Assembly (NCBI GenBank): GCA_963754065.1
Contig: CAVWFH010000019.1
Span: 1 to 64,000, forward strand
Direction: 5' to 3'
Source: JALORV01 sp963754065
GTDB lineage: Bacteria > Pseudomonadota > Gammaproteobacteria > Burkholderiales > Burkholderiaceae_F
DNA length: 64,000 bases
Within the stretch, counting starts at the first letter, position 1. Each line of letters starts with the position of its first letter. Shown piece by piece: positions 1-7,044 of this stretch. Under the pieces are notes generated by a model that saw nothing but the letters and a program-made list of their open reading frames with translations, searched no databases and was not told the DNA's origin. A program made the position numbers and the translations under genes.

Positions 1-340
1 GGTTCGACGAGCGCCGATTTTCGGCGCGAAGGACACCGGAGCGAAGCGACGGTGGTCCGAGGCGAAGCCGAGGACGAGGCAGCGCAGCGGCCGAGCAATC
101 CCACTCTCCTCCAGCACTATGCTTCACGGCGCATTGGCGCCGCTCAAGAGACAATTGCGAAGGCCTCGCCGCTGACCTCGCTCGATGTTCGCGTGCCAGT
201 GAAACTTGCCGCCGCGCCACTAGTTGTTGAAGTCGTCGACCGGACGGACGGCCCTTTGTGCGGAGGCGTTGACGCCACCGGGATGGACGGCCAGGCGCGT
301 AGGCTAATCTCGCCGGGTTGTGTACCGAATCCTGCTCTGA
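1..340. other. Window edge, no gene recognised
   Basis: No open frame here has a recognisable product; the plus-strand frame opening at 52 runs inside the adaptor gene in another frame and looks like a shadow. The only visible structure is a short hairpin at 11-27 (GCGCCGA, loop TTT, TCGGCGC), which could be the end of an upstream transcription unit. The stretch must contain the promoter of the export operon, but I see no convincing -35/-10 pair. Confidence 0.5.
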
Positions 341-1507
341 ATGAACCCCACGACCGCCACCGCGCTGCGCCGGGCCGCCATCGCGTTGGCCGTGATTCTC
401 GCCATCGCGCTGGCCGTCTTCTGGTTCGGCAGGGCGAAGCCGATTTCCGTGCTCGTCACCGAGGTCCAGCGCGGCACGGTCGAGGCGTCGATTGCCAACA
501 CGCGCGCCGGCACAATCGAAAGCTGCCAGCGCACCAGGATGTCGACGATCATCGGCGGCCGCATCGAGATCCTTGCCGTCAAGGAAGGCGACCACGTCAA
601 GAAAGGCCAGCTGCTGATGCAGATCTGGAACGACGACATCAAAGCGCAGCAACGATTGGCGGAAGCAGCGGTGGCAACGTCGCGCAAGCGGGTCGTCGAG
701 GCCTGCACGCTCGCGGACAGCGCCGAACGCGAAGTCAAACGCCAGAAGGAACTGCATCGCCAGGGCTTCATCTCCGCGAATGCGATTGATACGGCGCAGT
801 CGGCGGCCGACGCGCGCGCGGCGTCCTGTGCAACGGCGAAGGCGGACATCGCGCAGGCGGAAGCGAGCGTGCGGGTCGCGCACGTGCAGCAAGGACGCAC
901 GACGCTCATCGCGCCGTTCGACGGCACCGTGGCGAAGATCGTCGGCGAGGTCGGCGAGTACTCGACTCCCTCGCCGCCCGGGGTACCGACGCCGCCTGCG
1001 ATCGACCTGATCGACGAGTCGTGCGTCTACGTGAAGGCGCCGATGGACGAGGTCGACGCGCCAAAGATCCGCGAAGGCCAGTTTGCCCGTATCACGCTCG
1101 ACGCAATGCCCGGCAAGGCGTTCTCCGGCAAGGTGCGTCGGGTGGCGCCCTACGTCTCCGCCGTCGAGAAACAGGCGCGCACCGTCGACATCGAAGCGGT
1201 CTTCGACCATCCTGAAGAGGCTGGACGGCTTCTGGTCGGCTACAGCGCCGACGTCGAGGTCGTGCTCGATACGCGAAAGGACGTGCTGCGCTTGCCGACT
1301 TCGGCCCTGCTCGAAGGCGGGCGCGTGCTGGTTGTCGACGCCGACAGCAACCTCGTCGAGCGCAAGCTGAAGACGGGCCTTGCCAACTGGGAGTACACCG
1401 AGGTCGTCGAGGGACTGGCGCAGGGCGACCGGGTCGTCACCTCGCTCGACCGCGCCGGCGTGAAGGCCGGCGCGCGCGTCACGCTGGAAGACAAATCCGC
1501 GCAGTGA
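341..1507 (+). CDS. HlyD/MacA-type periplasmic adaptor subunit
   Basis: Periplasmic adaptor (membrane fusion protein) of an ABC exporter, expected to couple the inner-membrane pump to an outer-membrane TolC-type channel. The 388 residues show one N-terminal membrane segment (about 12-30), a lipoyl-like half (GGRIEILAVKEGD near 72-84), a helical coiled-coil hairpin (about 100-185), the second lipoyl half (APFDGTVAKIVGEVGE near 191-206) and a C-terminal beta-barrel/membrane-proximal part ending VVEGLAQGDRVV. Length and order fit the MacA/YknX group rather than RND adaptors. It is the first gene of a four-gene operon: the ATPase starts 22 bases downstream. ATG 341 has no clear Shine-Dalgarno. 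The substrate is unknown; the nearby double-glycine peptides are candidates (inference). No TolC gene is in the window. Confidence 0.85.
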   Translation: MNPTTATALRRAAIALAVILAIALAVFWFGRAKPISVLVTEVQRGTVEASIANTRAGTIESCQRTRMSTIIGGRIEILAVKEGDHVKKGQLLMQIWNDDIKAQQRLAEAAVATSRKRVVEACTLADSAEREVKRQKELHRQGFISANAIDTAQSAADARAASCATAKADIAQAEASVRVAHVQQGRTTLIAPFDGTVAKIVGEVGEYSTPSPPGVPTPPAIDLIDESCVYVKAPMDEVDAPKIREGQFARITLDAMPGKAFSGKVRRVAPYVSAVEKQARTVDIEAVFDHPEEAGRLLVGYSADVEVVLDTRKDVLRLPTSALLEGGRVLVVDADSNLVERKLKTGLANWEYTEVVEGLAQGDRVVTSLDRAGVKAGARVTLEDKSAQ

Positions 1508-1529
1508 CGGTCGCCGCGACGGCCCGCCG

Positions 1530-2240
1530 ATGACTACCGCACCGACCGCGCTGATCCGGCTCGCCGGCATCGAGCGCGTGTTTCTGCTCGGCGACAGCGA
1601 AGTTCACGCGCTGCACGAACTGGACCTGCGAATCGACGCCGGCGAGTACGTCGCCGTGATGGGGCCGTCGGGCTCCGGCAAGTCGACGCTGCTGAACCTG
1701 ATCGGACTGCTCGACCGCCCGACCGCAGGCACCTATCACCTGGAAGGGCGCGACGTCACCACGCTCTCCAGCGTCGAACAAGCTCATGTCCGCAGCACCC
1801 GCATCGGCTTCGTGTTCCAGAGCTTTCACCTCGTGCCGCGCCTGACCGCCGCGGAGAACATCGCGCTGCCGATGATGCTGGCCGGCATACCGGCCGCCGA
1901 GCGCAGCAAGCGGGTCGCGCAGGCGCTGGGCGACTACGGGCTGAAGGATCGCGCCGATCACCGTCCCGACCAGCTCTCCGGCGGACAGCGGCAGCGAGTG
2001 GCGATCGCCCGCGCCACCGTCATGCAGCCGGCGCTGATCCTCGCCGACGAGCCCACCGGCAACCTCGATCGCGCCACCGGCGACGAAGTCGTGCGCCTGC
2101 TCGAGGGACTCAACGCGCACGGCGTCACGCTGATCGTCGTCACGCACGACGCCGCGCTCGGTGCGCGCGCGCGCCGCCGCATCGACATGGAGGACGGCAT
2201 GGTCCGCGCCGACACGCGGACCGAGGCCGCAGCGGAATGA
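1530..2240 (+). CDS. ABC transporter ATP-binding protein (MacB/LolD type)
   Basis: Cytoplasmic ATPase that powers the adjacent FtsX-like permeases. The 236 residues carry Walker A GPSGSGKST (about 45-53), a Q-loop in FVFQSFHL, the ABC signature LSGGQRQRVAIARA, Walker B LILADEPTGNLD and the H-loop histidine in VVTHD. The LSGGQ-RQRVAIARA plus ADEPTGNLD pattern is typical of the LolD/MacB/FtsE group of mechanotransmission transporters. There is no peptidase (C39) domain, so leader processing of any peptide substrate would need another enzyme. Its stop overlaps the start of the first permease by four bases (ATGA), indicating tight co-translation. Confidence 0.93.
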   Translation: MTTAPTALIRLAGIERVFLLGDSEVHALHELDLRIDAGEYVAVMGPSGSGKSTLLNLIGLLDRPTAGTYHLEGRDVTTLSSVEQAHVRSTRIGFVFQSFHLVPRLTAAENIALPMMLAGIPAAERSKRVAQALGDYGLKDRADHRPDQLSGGQRQRVAIARATVMQPALILADEPTGNLDRATGDEVVRLLEGLNAHGVTLIVVTHDAALGARARRRIDMEDGMVRADTRTEAAAE

Positions 2241-3445
2241 CACCCGTCGACACCGCGCGCTTCGCGGTCGGGGCCGCGAACGGCAACCGGCTCCGGACGG
2301 TGCTGCTGATGCTGGCGATGTCGATCGGCGTGGCTGCCGTGGTGATGCTGACATCACTGGGCGACGGCGCCCGGCGCTATGTCATCAACGAGTTCTCGTC
2401 GCTCGGCACCAACCTCGTGATCGTGCTGCCGGGGCGCACGCAGACCGGCGGCTTTTCGCCGCAGAACGTCATCACCGGAACGCCGCGCGACCTGACCGTC
2501 GAGGACGCGATGGCCGTCCGGCGCGCGAGCGCGGTGCGGCGCGTGGCGCCGGTCGTGGTCGGCACGTCAGAGATCAGCGGCGCCGGCCGCCTGCGCGAGA
2601 CGCTTGTCGTCGGCACCGTGGCGGACTACTACGCAATGCGCAACTTCACGATGGCGCAGGGTCGCTTCCTCCCCGAAGAGGACTGGACGCGCGGCTCTGC
2701 GGTGATTGTGGTCGGATCGAAGGTGCGCTCCGAACTCTTCGGCAGCACGCCGGCGCTGGGACAGTTCGTGCGGATCGGCGATCGACGCTTTCGCGTGATC
2801 GGCGTGCTTGGCTCGAGCGGCATGGGCCTGGGCATGAACACCGACGAGCTCGCCTTTGTCCCGGTGGCCACCGCACTGCAGATGTACAACACCAACACGC
2901 TGTTCCGCGTCATCGTCGAAGCCCGCAACCGCGAAGCGATCCCGATCGCGAAAGAACAGGTGCGCGAGGCGATCAAGGCCCGTCACGGTGGCGAGGAAGA
3001 CGTCACCACGATCACGCAGGACGCCGTGCTGGCGACCTTCGACCGCCTGCTGGGCACGCTGACGCTTGGCGTGGCCGGCATTGCGGCGATCAGCCTGGCG
3101 GTCGCCGGCATCCTGGTCATGAATGTGATGCTGGTCTCGGTGTCACAGCGAACGTCCGAGATCGGCCTGCTGAAGGCGCTCGGCGCGACCGAGGCTGCGG
3201 TGCGCAGCGCGTTCCTGACCGAGGCCGCGATGCTGTCGTCCGCCGGTGCGCTGATCGGCTACGGGCTGGGCCTGCTCGGCGCGTGGGTGATCCGGACGCT
3301 GTACCCGACCCTGCCGGCGTACCCGCCGCAATGGGCGGTCATCGCAGCGCTCGGCACCGCGCTGGTCACCGGGGTGCTGTTCGGAGCGCTGCCCGCGAAA
3401 CGCGCCGCGGCGCTCGATCCCGTCACCGCGCTGGCGAAACGATGA
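2237..3445 (+). CDS. MacB/FtsX-family ABC permease, first copy
   Basis: Inner-membrane permease of the export complex. The 402 residues have one N-terminal membrane segment (after RLRTVLLMLAMSIGVAAVV), a MacB-type periplasmic core domain (about 45-270) and three C-terminal membrane segments with the FtsX-family motif RTSEIGLLKALGAT before the last two. The C-terminus ends in the family pattern PAKRAAALDPVTAL. It overlaps both neighbours (2237-2240 and 3442-3445). The second permease is a diverged paralogue, so the working transporter is probably a heterodimer, unlike MacB where ATPase and permease are fused and homodimeric. Confidence 0.92.
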   Translation: MTPVDTARFAVGAANGNRLRTVLLMLAMSIGVAAVVMLTSLGDGARRYVINEFSSLGTNLVIVLPGRTQTGGFSPQNVITGTPRDLTVEDAMAVRRASAVRRVAPVVVGTSEISGAGRLRETLVVGTVADYYAMRNFTMAQGRFLPEEDWTRGSAVIVVGSKVRSELFGSTPALGQFVRIGDRRFRVIGVLGSSGMGLGMNTDELAFVPVATALQMYNTNTLFRVIVEARNREAIPIAKEQVREAIKARHGGEEDVTTITQDAVLATFDRLLGTLTLGVAGIAAISLAVAGILVMNVMLVSVSQRTSEIGLLKALGATEAAVRSAFLTEAAMLSSAGALIGYGLGLLGAWVIRTLYPTLPAYPPQWAVIAALGTALVTGVLFGALPAKRAAALDPVTALAKR

Positions 3446-4644
3446 TCCTGCGCGACGGCGTCTTTCTGGCGATGCGCGCCATCACCGCGCATCGCATGCG
3501 CAGCGGTCTGACCCTGCTCGGCATTGCAGTCGGCATCGCCGCGGTCATCCTCTTGACGTCGATCGGCGAAGGCATTCACCGCTTCGTGCTGGCGGAGTTC
3601 TCGCAGTTCGGAACCAACATCATCGGCGTCTCGCCGGGACGCGTGAAGACGGGCGGCGCCGCTCCGTCGGGCTTGCCGACCGCGGTCAAACTGCTGACCT
3701 TCGACGACGCCCGCGCCCTGCGCAAGTTGCCGAACGTGACCGGCATCGGTCCCATCGTCTATGGCAATGCGGAAATCGAGGGCAATGGCCGCACGCGCCG
3801 CACGACGGTGTACGGAGTCAACGAGGACGCGCTGCAGGTCTTCAACATGAGGGTGGCCACCGGCCAGTTCCTGCCACCGGACGAGTGGGAAAGCGCACGC
3901 GCTCTCGTCGTACTCGGCAGTACCTTGAAGAACGAACTCTTCGGCTCCGCCAACGCGCTCGGCGCACGGCTGCGCACAGGCGGGCTGCAGTTTCGCGTGA
4001 TCGGCGTGCTGGCGCCCAAAGGCCAGTTCCTCGGCATTGACCTCGACGACACCGCGTTCGTCCCGACGGCGCGCGCCATGGAACTCTTCAACAAGGAAGG
4101 CCTGACGGAGATCCATGTGTCGTATTCCGAGGGCGCGGAGGCCAGCAAAGTCGCAGTTGCGGTCCGCGAACGGCTGGCCGCACGTCACGGCCGCGAGGAC
4201 TTCACGCTCACCACGCAGGAGGACATGCTGCGCACGCTTGCCAACATCCTCGACATCCTGACGATGGCGGTCGGCGCGCTGGGGAGCATCTCGCTGCTGG
4301 TGGGCGGCGTCGGCATCGTGACCATCATGACGATCGCGGTGGCCGAACGCACTGGCGAGGTCGGCCTGATGCTCGCGCTCGGCGCGCGCCGTGGCACGAT
4401 CCTCGGTCTCTTCCTAGCCGAAGCCGTGGTGCTTGCTGCGCTCGGTGGCTTCGCCGGACTCGTGCTCGGGGTCGGCCTGGCCCAGTTGATCCACCTCATT
4501 GTGCCGGCGTTGCCGGTGCACACACCCGTCCTTTATGCGGTGCTGGCGGTCGTGCTGGCGTCGCTGATCGGCCTGGCGGCGGGCGTGCTGCCGGCGCGTC
4601 GCGCCTCGCGGCTCGATCCGGTCGAATCCCTGCGCGCCGAATAG
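3442..4644 (+). CDS. MacB/FtsX-family ABC permease, second copy
   Basis: Second inner-membrane permease of the operon, 400 residues from ATG 3442, which overlaps the TGA of the previous gene (ATGA). A longer in-frame extension back to 2161 exists but lies inside the preceding gene and is not credible. Same architecture as the first permease: N-terminal membrane segment (RSGLTLLGIAVGIAAVILLTS), periplasmic MacB core domain, then three C-terminal segments with AERTGEVGLMLALGARR and a terminal PARRASRLDPVESLRAE. It is recognisably paralogous to the first copy throughout. It is the last gene of the operon; a strong hairpin follows at 4668-4710. Confidence 0.92.
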   Translation: MILRDGVFLAMRAITAHRMRSGLTLLGIAVGIAAVILLTSIGEGIHRFVLAEFSQFGTNIIGVSPGRVKTGGAAPSGLPTAVKLLTFDDARALRKLPNVTGIGPIVYGNAEIEGNGRTRRTTVYGVNEDALQVFNMRVATGQFLPPDEWESARALVVLGSTLKNELFGSANALGARLRTGGLQFRVIGVLAPKGQFLGIDLDDTAFVPTARAMELFNKEGLTEIHVSYSEGAEASKVAVAVRERLAARHGREDFTLTTQEDMLRTLANILDILTMAVGALGSISLLVGGVGIVTIMTIAVAERTGEVGLMLALGARRGTILGLFLAEAVVLAALGGFAGLVLGVGLAQLIHLIVPALPVHTPVLYAVLAVVLASLIGLAAGVLPARRASRLDPVESLRAE

Positions 4645-4667
4645 AACTCGCGGCCCTCGGCGCCGAT

Positions 4668-4710
4668 GCCCACATGAAATGCGGCTCGCATCGAGCCGCT
4701 TGATGTGGGC
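4668..4710. terminator. Strong two-step hairpin between convergent units
   Basis: Nested perfect inverted repeat: outer arms GCCCACAT (4668-4675) and ATGTGGGC (4703-4710), inner arms GCGGCTC (4681-4687) and GAGCCGC (4693-4699), loop GCATC. It sits 24 bases after the permease stop and between the convergent export operon and the peptide genes, where a bidirectional terminator is expected. There is no long T-run on either side, so it may instead be an mRNA-stabilising or factor-assisted stop. Confidence 0.5.
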
Positions 4711-4866
4711 CGCGTTGTCAGCCTGCCGACTTTCGAGTTGGAGCTGCGCAAGGCGGCTTTCGGAGTCAGGACGGGTATGACTGAGCGACGAATGTGCCGC
4801 CTGACTTAAGAGCCCCGAGACACGGAGGCGCGGGTACGCGCCCGAGTCCTCGCTGGGCAATGCGAC

Positions 4867-4989
4867 TTACAGAACGGTCATGCCTTGTCCGCCACCTACC
4901 ATGGCGAGTTGCTCGTCGGTCAGATCGTCGAGGTCTGCCAACAGATCGGCTTCTGTGGTCTCGAGTTCGAGCGTGTTCAGGTCGTTCAT
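4867..4989 (-). CDS. Double-glycine leader peptide precursor, copy A
   Basis: A 40-residue gene. It starts at ATG 4989 with GGAGAG five bases upstream (4995-5000) and stops at TAA 4867. The acidic N-terminal half (MNDLNTLELETTEADLLADLDD) leads into LTDEQLAMVGGG, which matches the double-glycine leader pattern position by position (L-12, T-11, L-7, V-4, G-2, G-1), followed by the predicted released hexapeptide QGMTVL. Copy B at 5035-5160 ends in the same 18 residues although 7 of the 18 codons differ synonymously, so the protein end is under selection. There is no cysteine and no membrane segment. Probably secreted by an ABC exporter and trimmed after the glycines; whether it is a signal, toxin or modified peptide is not visible. 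Confidence 0.85.
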   Translation of the reverse strand: MNDLNTLELETTEADLLADLDDLTDEQLAMVGGGQGMTVL

Positions 4990-5034
4990 CTTTTCTCTCC
5001 GCGGGAGTTCTGATCTGAATCGGCTTAACTTCGA

Positions 5035-5160
5035 CTACAGGACGGTCATGCCCTGGCCGCCGCCAACCATGGCCAGTTGCTCGTCAGTCAGGGTGTCGAT
5101 GTCCAGCAGGACCTCGACGCTGCGCTCGTCGACGATTTCGAGTGTGATAGTGGCTTCCAT
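5035..5160 (-). CDS. Double-glycine leader peptide precursor, copy B
   Basis: A 41-residue gene, upstream of copy A on the same strand with 45 bases between them, so probably one transcript. ATG 5160 is preceded by an excellent GGAGGG (5167-5172) six bases upstream, which decides against a longer 74-residue reading from 5259. The N-terminal half (MEATITLEIVDERSVEVLLDIDT) is diverged from copy A, but the last 18 residues LTDEQLAMVGGGQGMTVL are identical. The leader pattern predicts cleavage after GGG, releasing QGMTVL. It is transcribed divergently from the TPR gene at 5264, sharing a 103-base intergenic region. A tandem pair with one conserved product is common for signalling or bacteriocin-like peptides. 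Confidence 0.87.
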   Translation of the reverse strand: MEATITLEIVDERSVEVLLDIDTLTDEQLAMVGGGQGMTVL

Positions 5161-5202
5161 GGCATTCCCTCCGAGTTGATTGATTTGTTGTGTGAGCGAC
5201 GT

Positions 5203-5231
5203 TTGACATACGCGCCTGGCTAGCCTAGCGT
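5203..5231 (+). promoter_or_regulatory. Candidate sigma-70 promoter for the TPR gene
   Basis: A perfect -35 hexamer TTGACA (5203-5208) is followed by a 17-base spacer and TAGCGT (5226-5231), a -10 match of three in six. It would start transcription about 25 bases before the GTG at 5264. It lies in the region shared with the divergent peptide genes, so control of the two directions may be linked. Confidence 0.4.
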
Positions 5232-5263
5232 GAAAAACTTCATGTCCGCGCTCCCACAAACCA

Positions 5264-6427
5264 GTGAGCGATATTCAAAGATTGATTGACGCAACCGTTT
5301 TTCCCGCGGAAGCCGGGGATCGGGACCTGACCACGGTCGGAGAAATCGTTGCAGCCGTCCGATCCGCGATCAGTGTCCCGGAGCACGCCGACCGAGCCTT
5401 CTTGACGAAGGTGGCCGCTCGGCTGCGGGATATTCCGTCCACGATCGGCTCGGACGGTCAACTGGAGGCCTTGCAGGCGGTCTGCCGGTTCTTCCTTGGC
5501 AAGGACCAGGATCTGCCGTTTGCGATGGAGGCGGCGGCCGGGGTGACACGCGTCGCGCGCGCCACCGGGCGCAAGCCCGAGCTGCTGAACGGGCTGCTGA
5601 TGCAGGCGGTCGTCGCCTCACAGCTGGACAACCACATCGAGGCACTGGAAAGCTGCGCTTCGGCACGCGAGGTGGCGATCGAGATCGGCTCCCCACTGGG
5701 CGAACTCAGGACCGTGATCAACGCGGCGGCGTTCCTGCTCAACGTCGGTCACTACGAGTACGCGCTCGACTTGCTGCGCAACGGCCTGACGATCATTGAT
5801 CGCTGCCCGGAAGGTGAGGACATCCTGTGGATCGTGCTCGGCAACATTGCCCAGTGCTACCTCTTCCTCGGCGAGTACGAGGAAGCGCTGCAGACGATCG
5901 GTGCGGCCCGCGCTACGGCCAAGGAACCCACCGATGCACACGGCGCCGGCAACCGCACGATCCTGGAGTACACGCACCTGCGCACGCTCGTCGCTCTCAA
6001 GCGGGGCGCCGAGGCGCGGCCGGTACTCGAGGCCATGGCAGCCTATGCCGCCAAGGCAGGGACCGTCCGCGCGCGAATTGATTACGCCTGCGCCCGCGGC
6101 ATGCTTGAGGTGGTTGAGGGTCAGCGGGATCTCGGCCTTTCGCGCATCGTCACGGCTCGCGAGAAGGCCAAGCTTGTCACCTCGACGCTTCCCGACGTGC
6201 TCTCTGCAATGGTCTCGGTGCAGGAGGCCGTGGGCAACAAGGATGGCGCCGACAGGATCAGAGACGAGCTGAAGCAATTGCTTGCCACGCGCCAGGAGAC
6301 AAGTCGCCTGCGCGCCGCGTTGATGTTCGGGCCTTCGGTGGGGGTCGCCGGTCAGACAGAACGCAGCACAGAATATGACCGCCGACTTGATGCGGCACGT
6401 GAACGGCTGTTGCGCCACGGATCATGA
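5264..6427 (+). CDS. TPR-repeat protein without output domain
   Basis: An all-helical 387-residue cytoplasmic protein of tandem TPR-like hairpins. Clear helix pairs are LLNGLLMQAVVASQLDNHIEAL (about 109-130), VINAAAFLLNVGHYEYALDLL, and WIVLGNIAQCYLFLGEYEEALQ, each with the small/large residue spacing of TPR motifs. It ends with a short charged helix and no catalytic or DNA-binding domain. The start is GTG 5264; there is no Shine-Dalgarno, so initiation may be weak or near-leaderless. It resembles the sensory half of the TPR-GGDEF protein encoded at 7045. Divergent orientation from the two peptide genes makes it a candidate peptide receptor or immunity/chaperone protein, by analogy with RRNPP TPR receptors of Gram-positive bacteria (inference only). 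Confidence 0.75.
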   Translation: MSDIQRLIDATVFPAEAGDRDLTTVGEIVAAVRSAISVPEHADRAFLTKVAARLRDIPSTIGSDGQLEALQAVCRFFLGKDQDLPFAMEAAAGVTRVARATGRKPELLNGLLMQAVVASQLDNHIEALESCASAREVAIEIGSPLGELRTVINAAAFLLNVGHYEYALDLLRNGLTIIDRCPEGEDILWIVLGNIAQCYLFLGEYEEALQTIGAARATAKEPTDAHGAGNRTILEYTHLRTLVALKRGAEARPVLEAMAAYAAKAGTVRARIDYACARGMLEVVEGQRDLGLSRIVTAREKAKLVTSTLPDVLSAMVSVQEAVGNKDGADRIRDELKQLLATRQETSRLRAALMFGPSVGVAGQTERSTEYDRRLDAARERLLRHGS

Positions 6428-6607
6428 GTTGGGTGGGGTTGCCCTCCGGCGATGCGCATGGCGGGATGCTTCTCTCCGAATCGAGCCCCAGTCGCGGAAA
6501 AACGGGATGGCAGCCAGAAAGTCGAGGCAAATAGCCGCAGGTTGCGCCATGCTTTGCTGTGTCGACCGTCCGATCCACGCAGCATCCGAGAGTTTCACGC
6601 TAGAGCC

Positions 6608-6811
6608 ATGGGCAAAGGCGATACCGTCCGCTTGACGCGGCCCGTTTTTGCGGAGGGGCGTGAACTGCCGGCGGGCGCCCAGGGCAGAATCGTGCAGGTG
6701 TTCGAGTGCCTGCCAAGCGCGGAAGTGGCAATTCGCCACAACAACGAGACGCTTGTCTTGCCGATCACGCTGGCGCTCCTAGAGCATCTTCTGCCGCGCC
6801 ACGACCTGTAG
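6608..6811 (+). CDS. Small SH3/KOW-like protein (DUF4926-like)
   Basis: A 67-residue protein starting MGKGDTVRLTRPVFAEG. The frame is open back to 6452, but the upstream residues are low-complexity and unlike a protein, so ATG 6608 is preferred, although I see no strong Shine-Dalgarno. The pattern G-D-x-V-x-L ... L-P-A-G-A-Q-G-R-I-V-x-V-F is that of small beta-barrel proteins of the KOW/DUF4926 type, where the turn GAQGRIV is the KOW-like signature. The function is unknown. It lies between the two TPR genes, all on the same strand. Confidence 0.55.
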   Translation: MGKGDTVRLTRPVFAEGRELPAGAQGRIVQVFECLPSAEVAIRHNNETLVLPITLALLEHLLPRHDL

Positions 6812-7044
6812 CCAGCCGGCACAACCGGCGACGTGCAACTGCAAGCGGCGACCTCCGCGCAGCGTTGAAATCCCTTGCTCGTTGGGATGGACTGCATGCC
6901 CGACGGATCCGGCTGCCGGTGACTGTGCAACGGCCAGGCAATGGAGTTTCAACCCCAAATACCCGGCTTTTCCAGTTAGATGGCTTACACAGGGCGGCTA
7001 CGCTTGGGCGATTCGAGCTGTCGGTTCCGCGGCTCTCGACCGGC

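Noticed and set aside
52..789. 245-codon plus-strand frame at the window start
   Set aside because: Overlaps the adaptor gene in another frame; Arg/His/Pro rich and without motifs.
2161..3441. N-terminal extension of the second permease to 827 residues
   Set aside because: The extra part lies inside the first permease in another frame; ATG 3442 with ATGA overlap is the normal start.
5173..5259. 74-residue reading of peptide copy B from an upstream start
   Set aside because: GGAGGG six bases before ATG 5160 fixes the start; upstream residues do not align with copy A.
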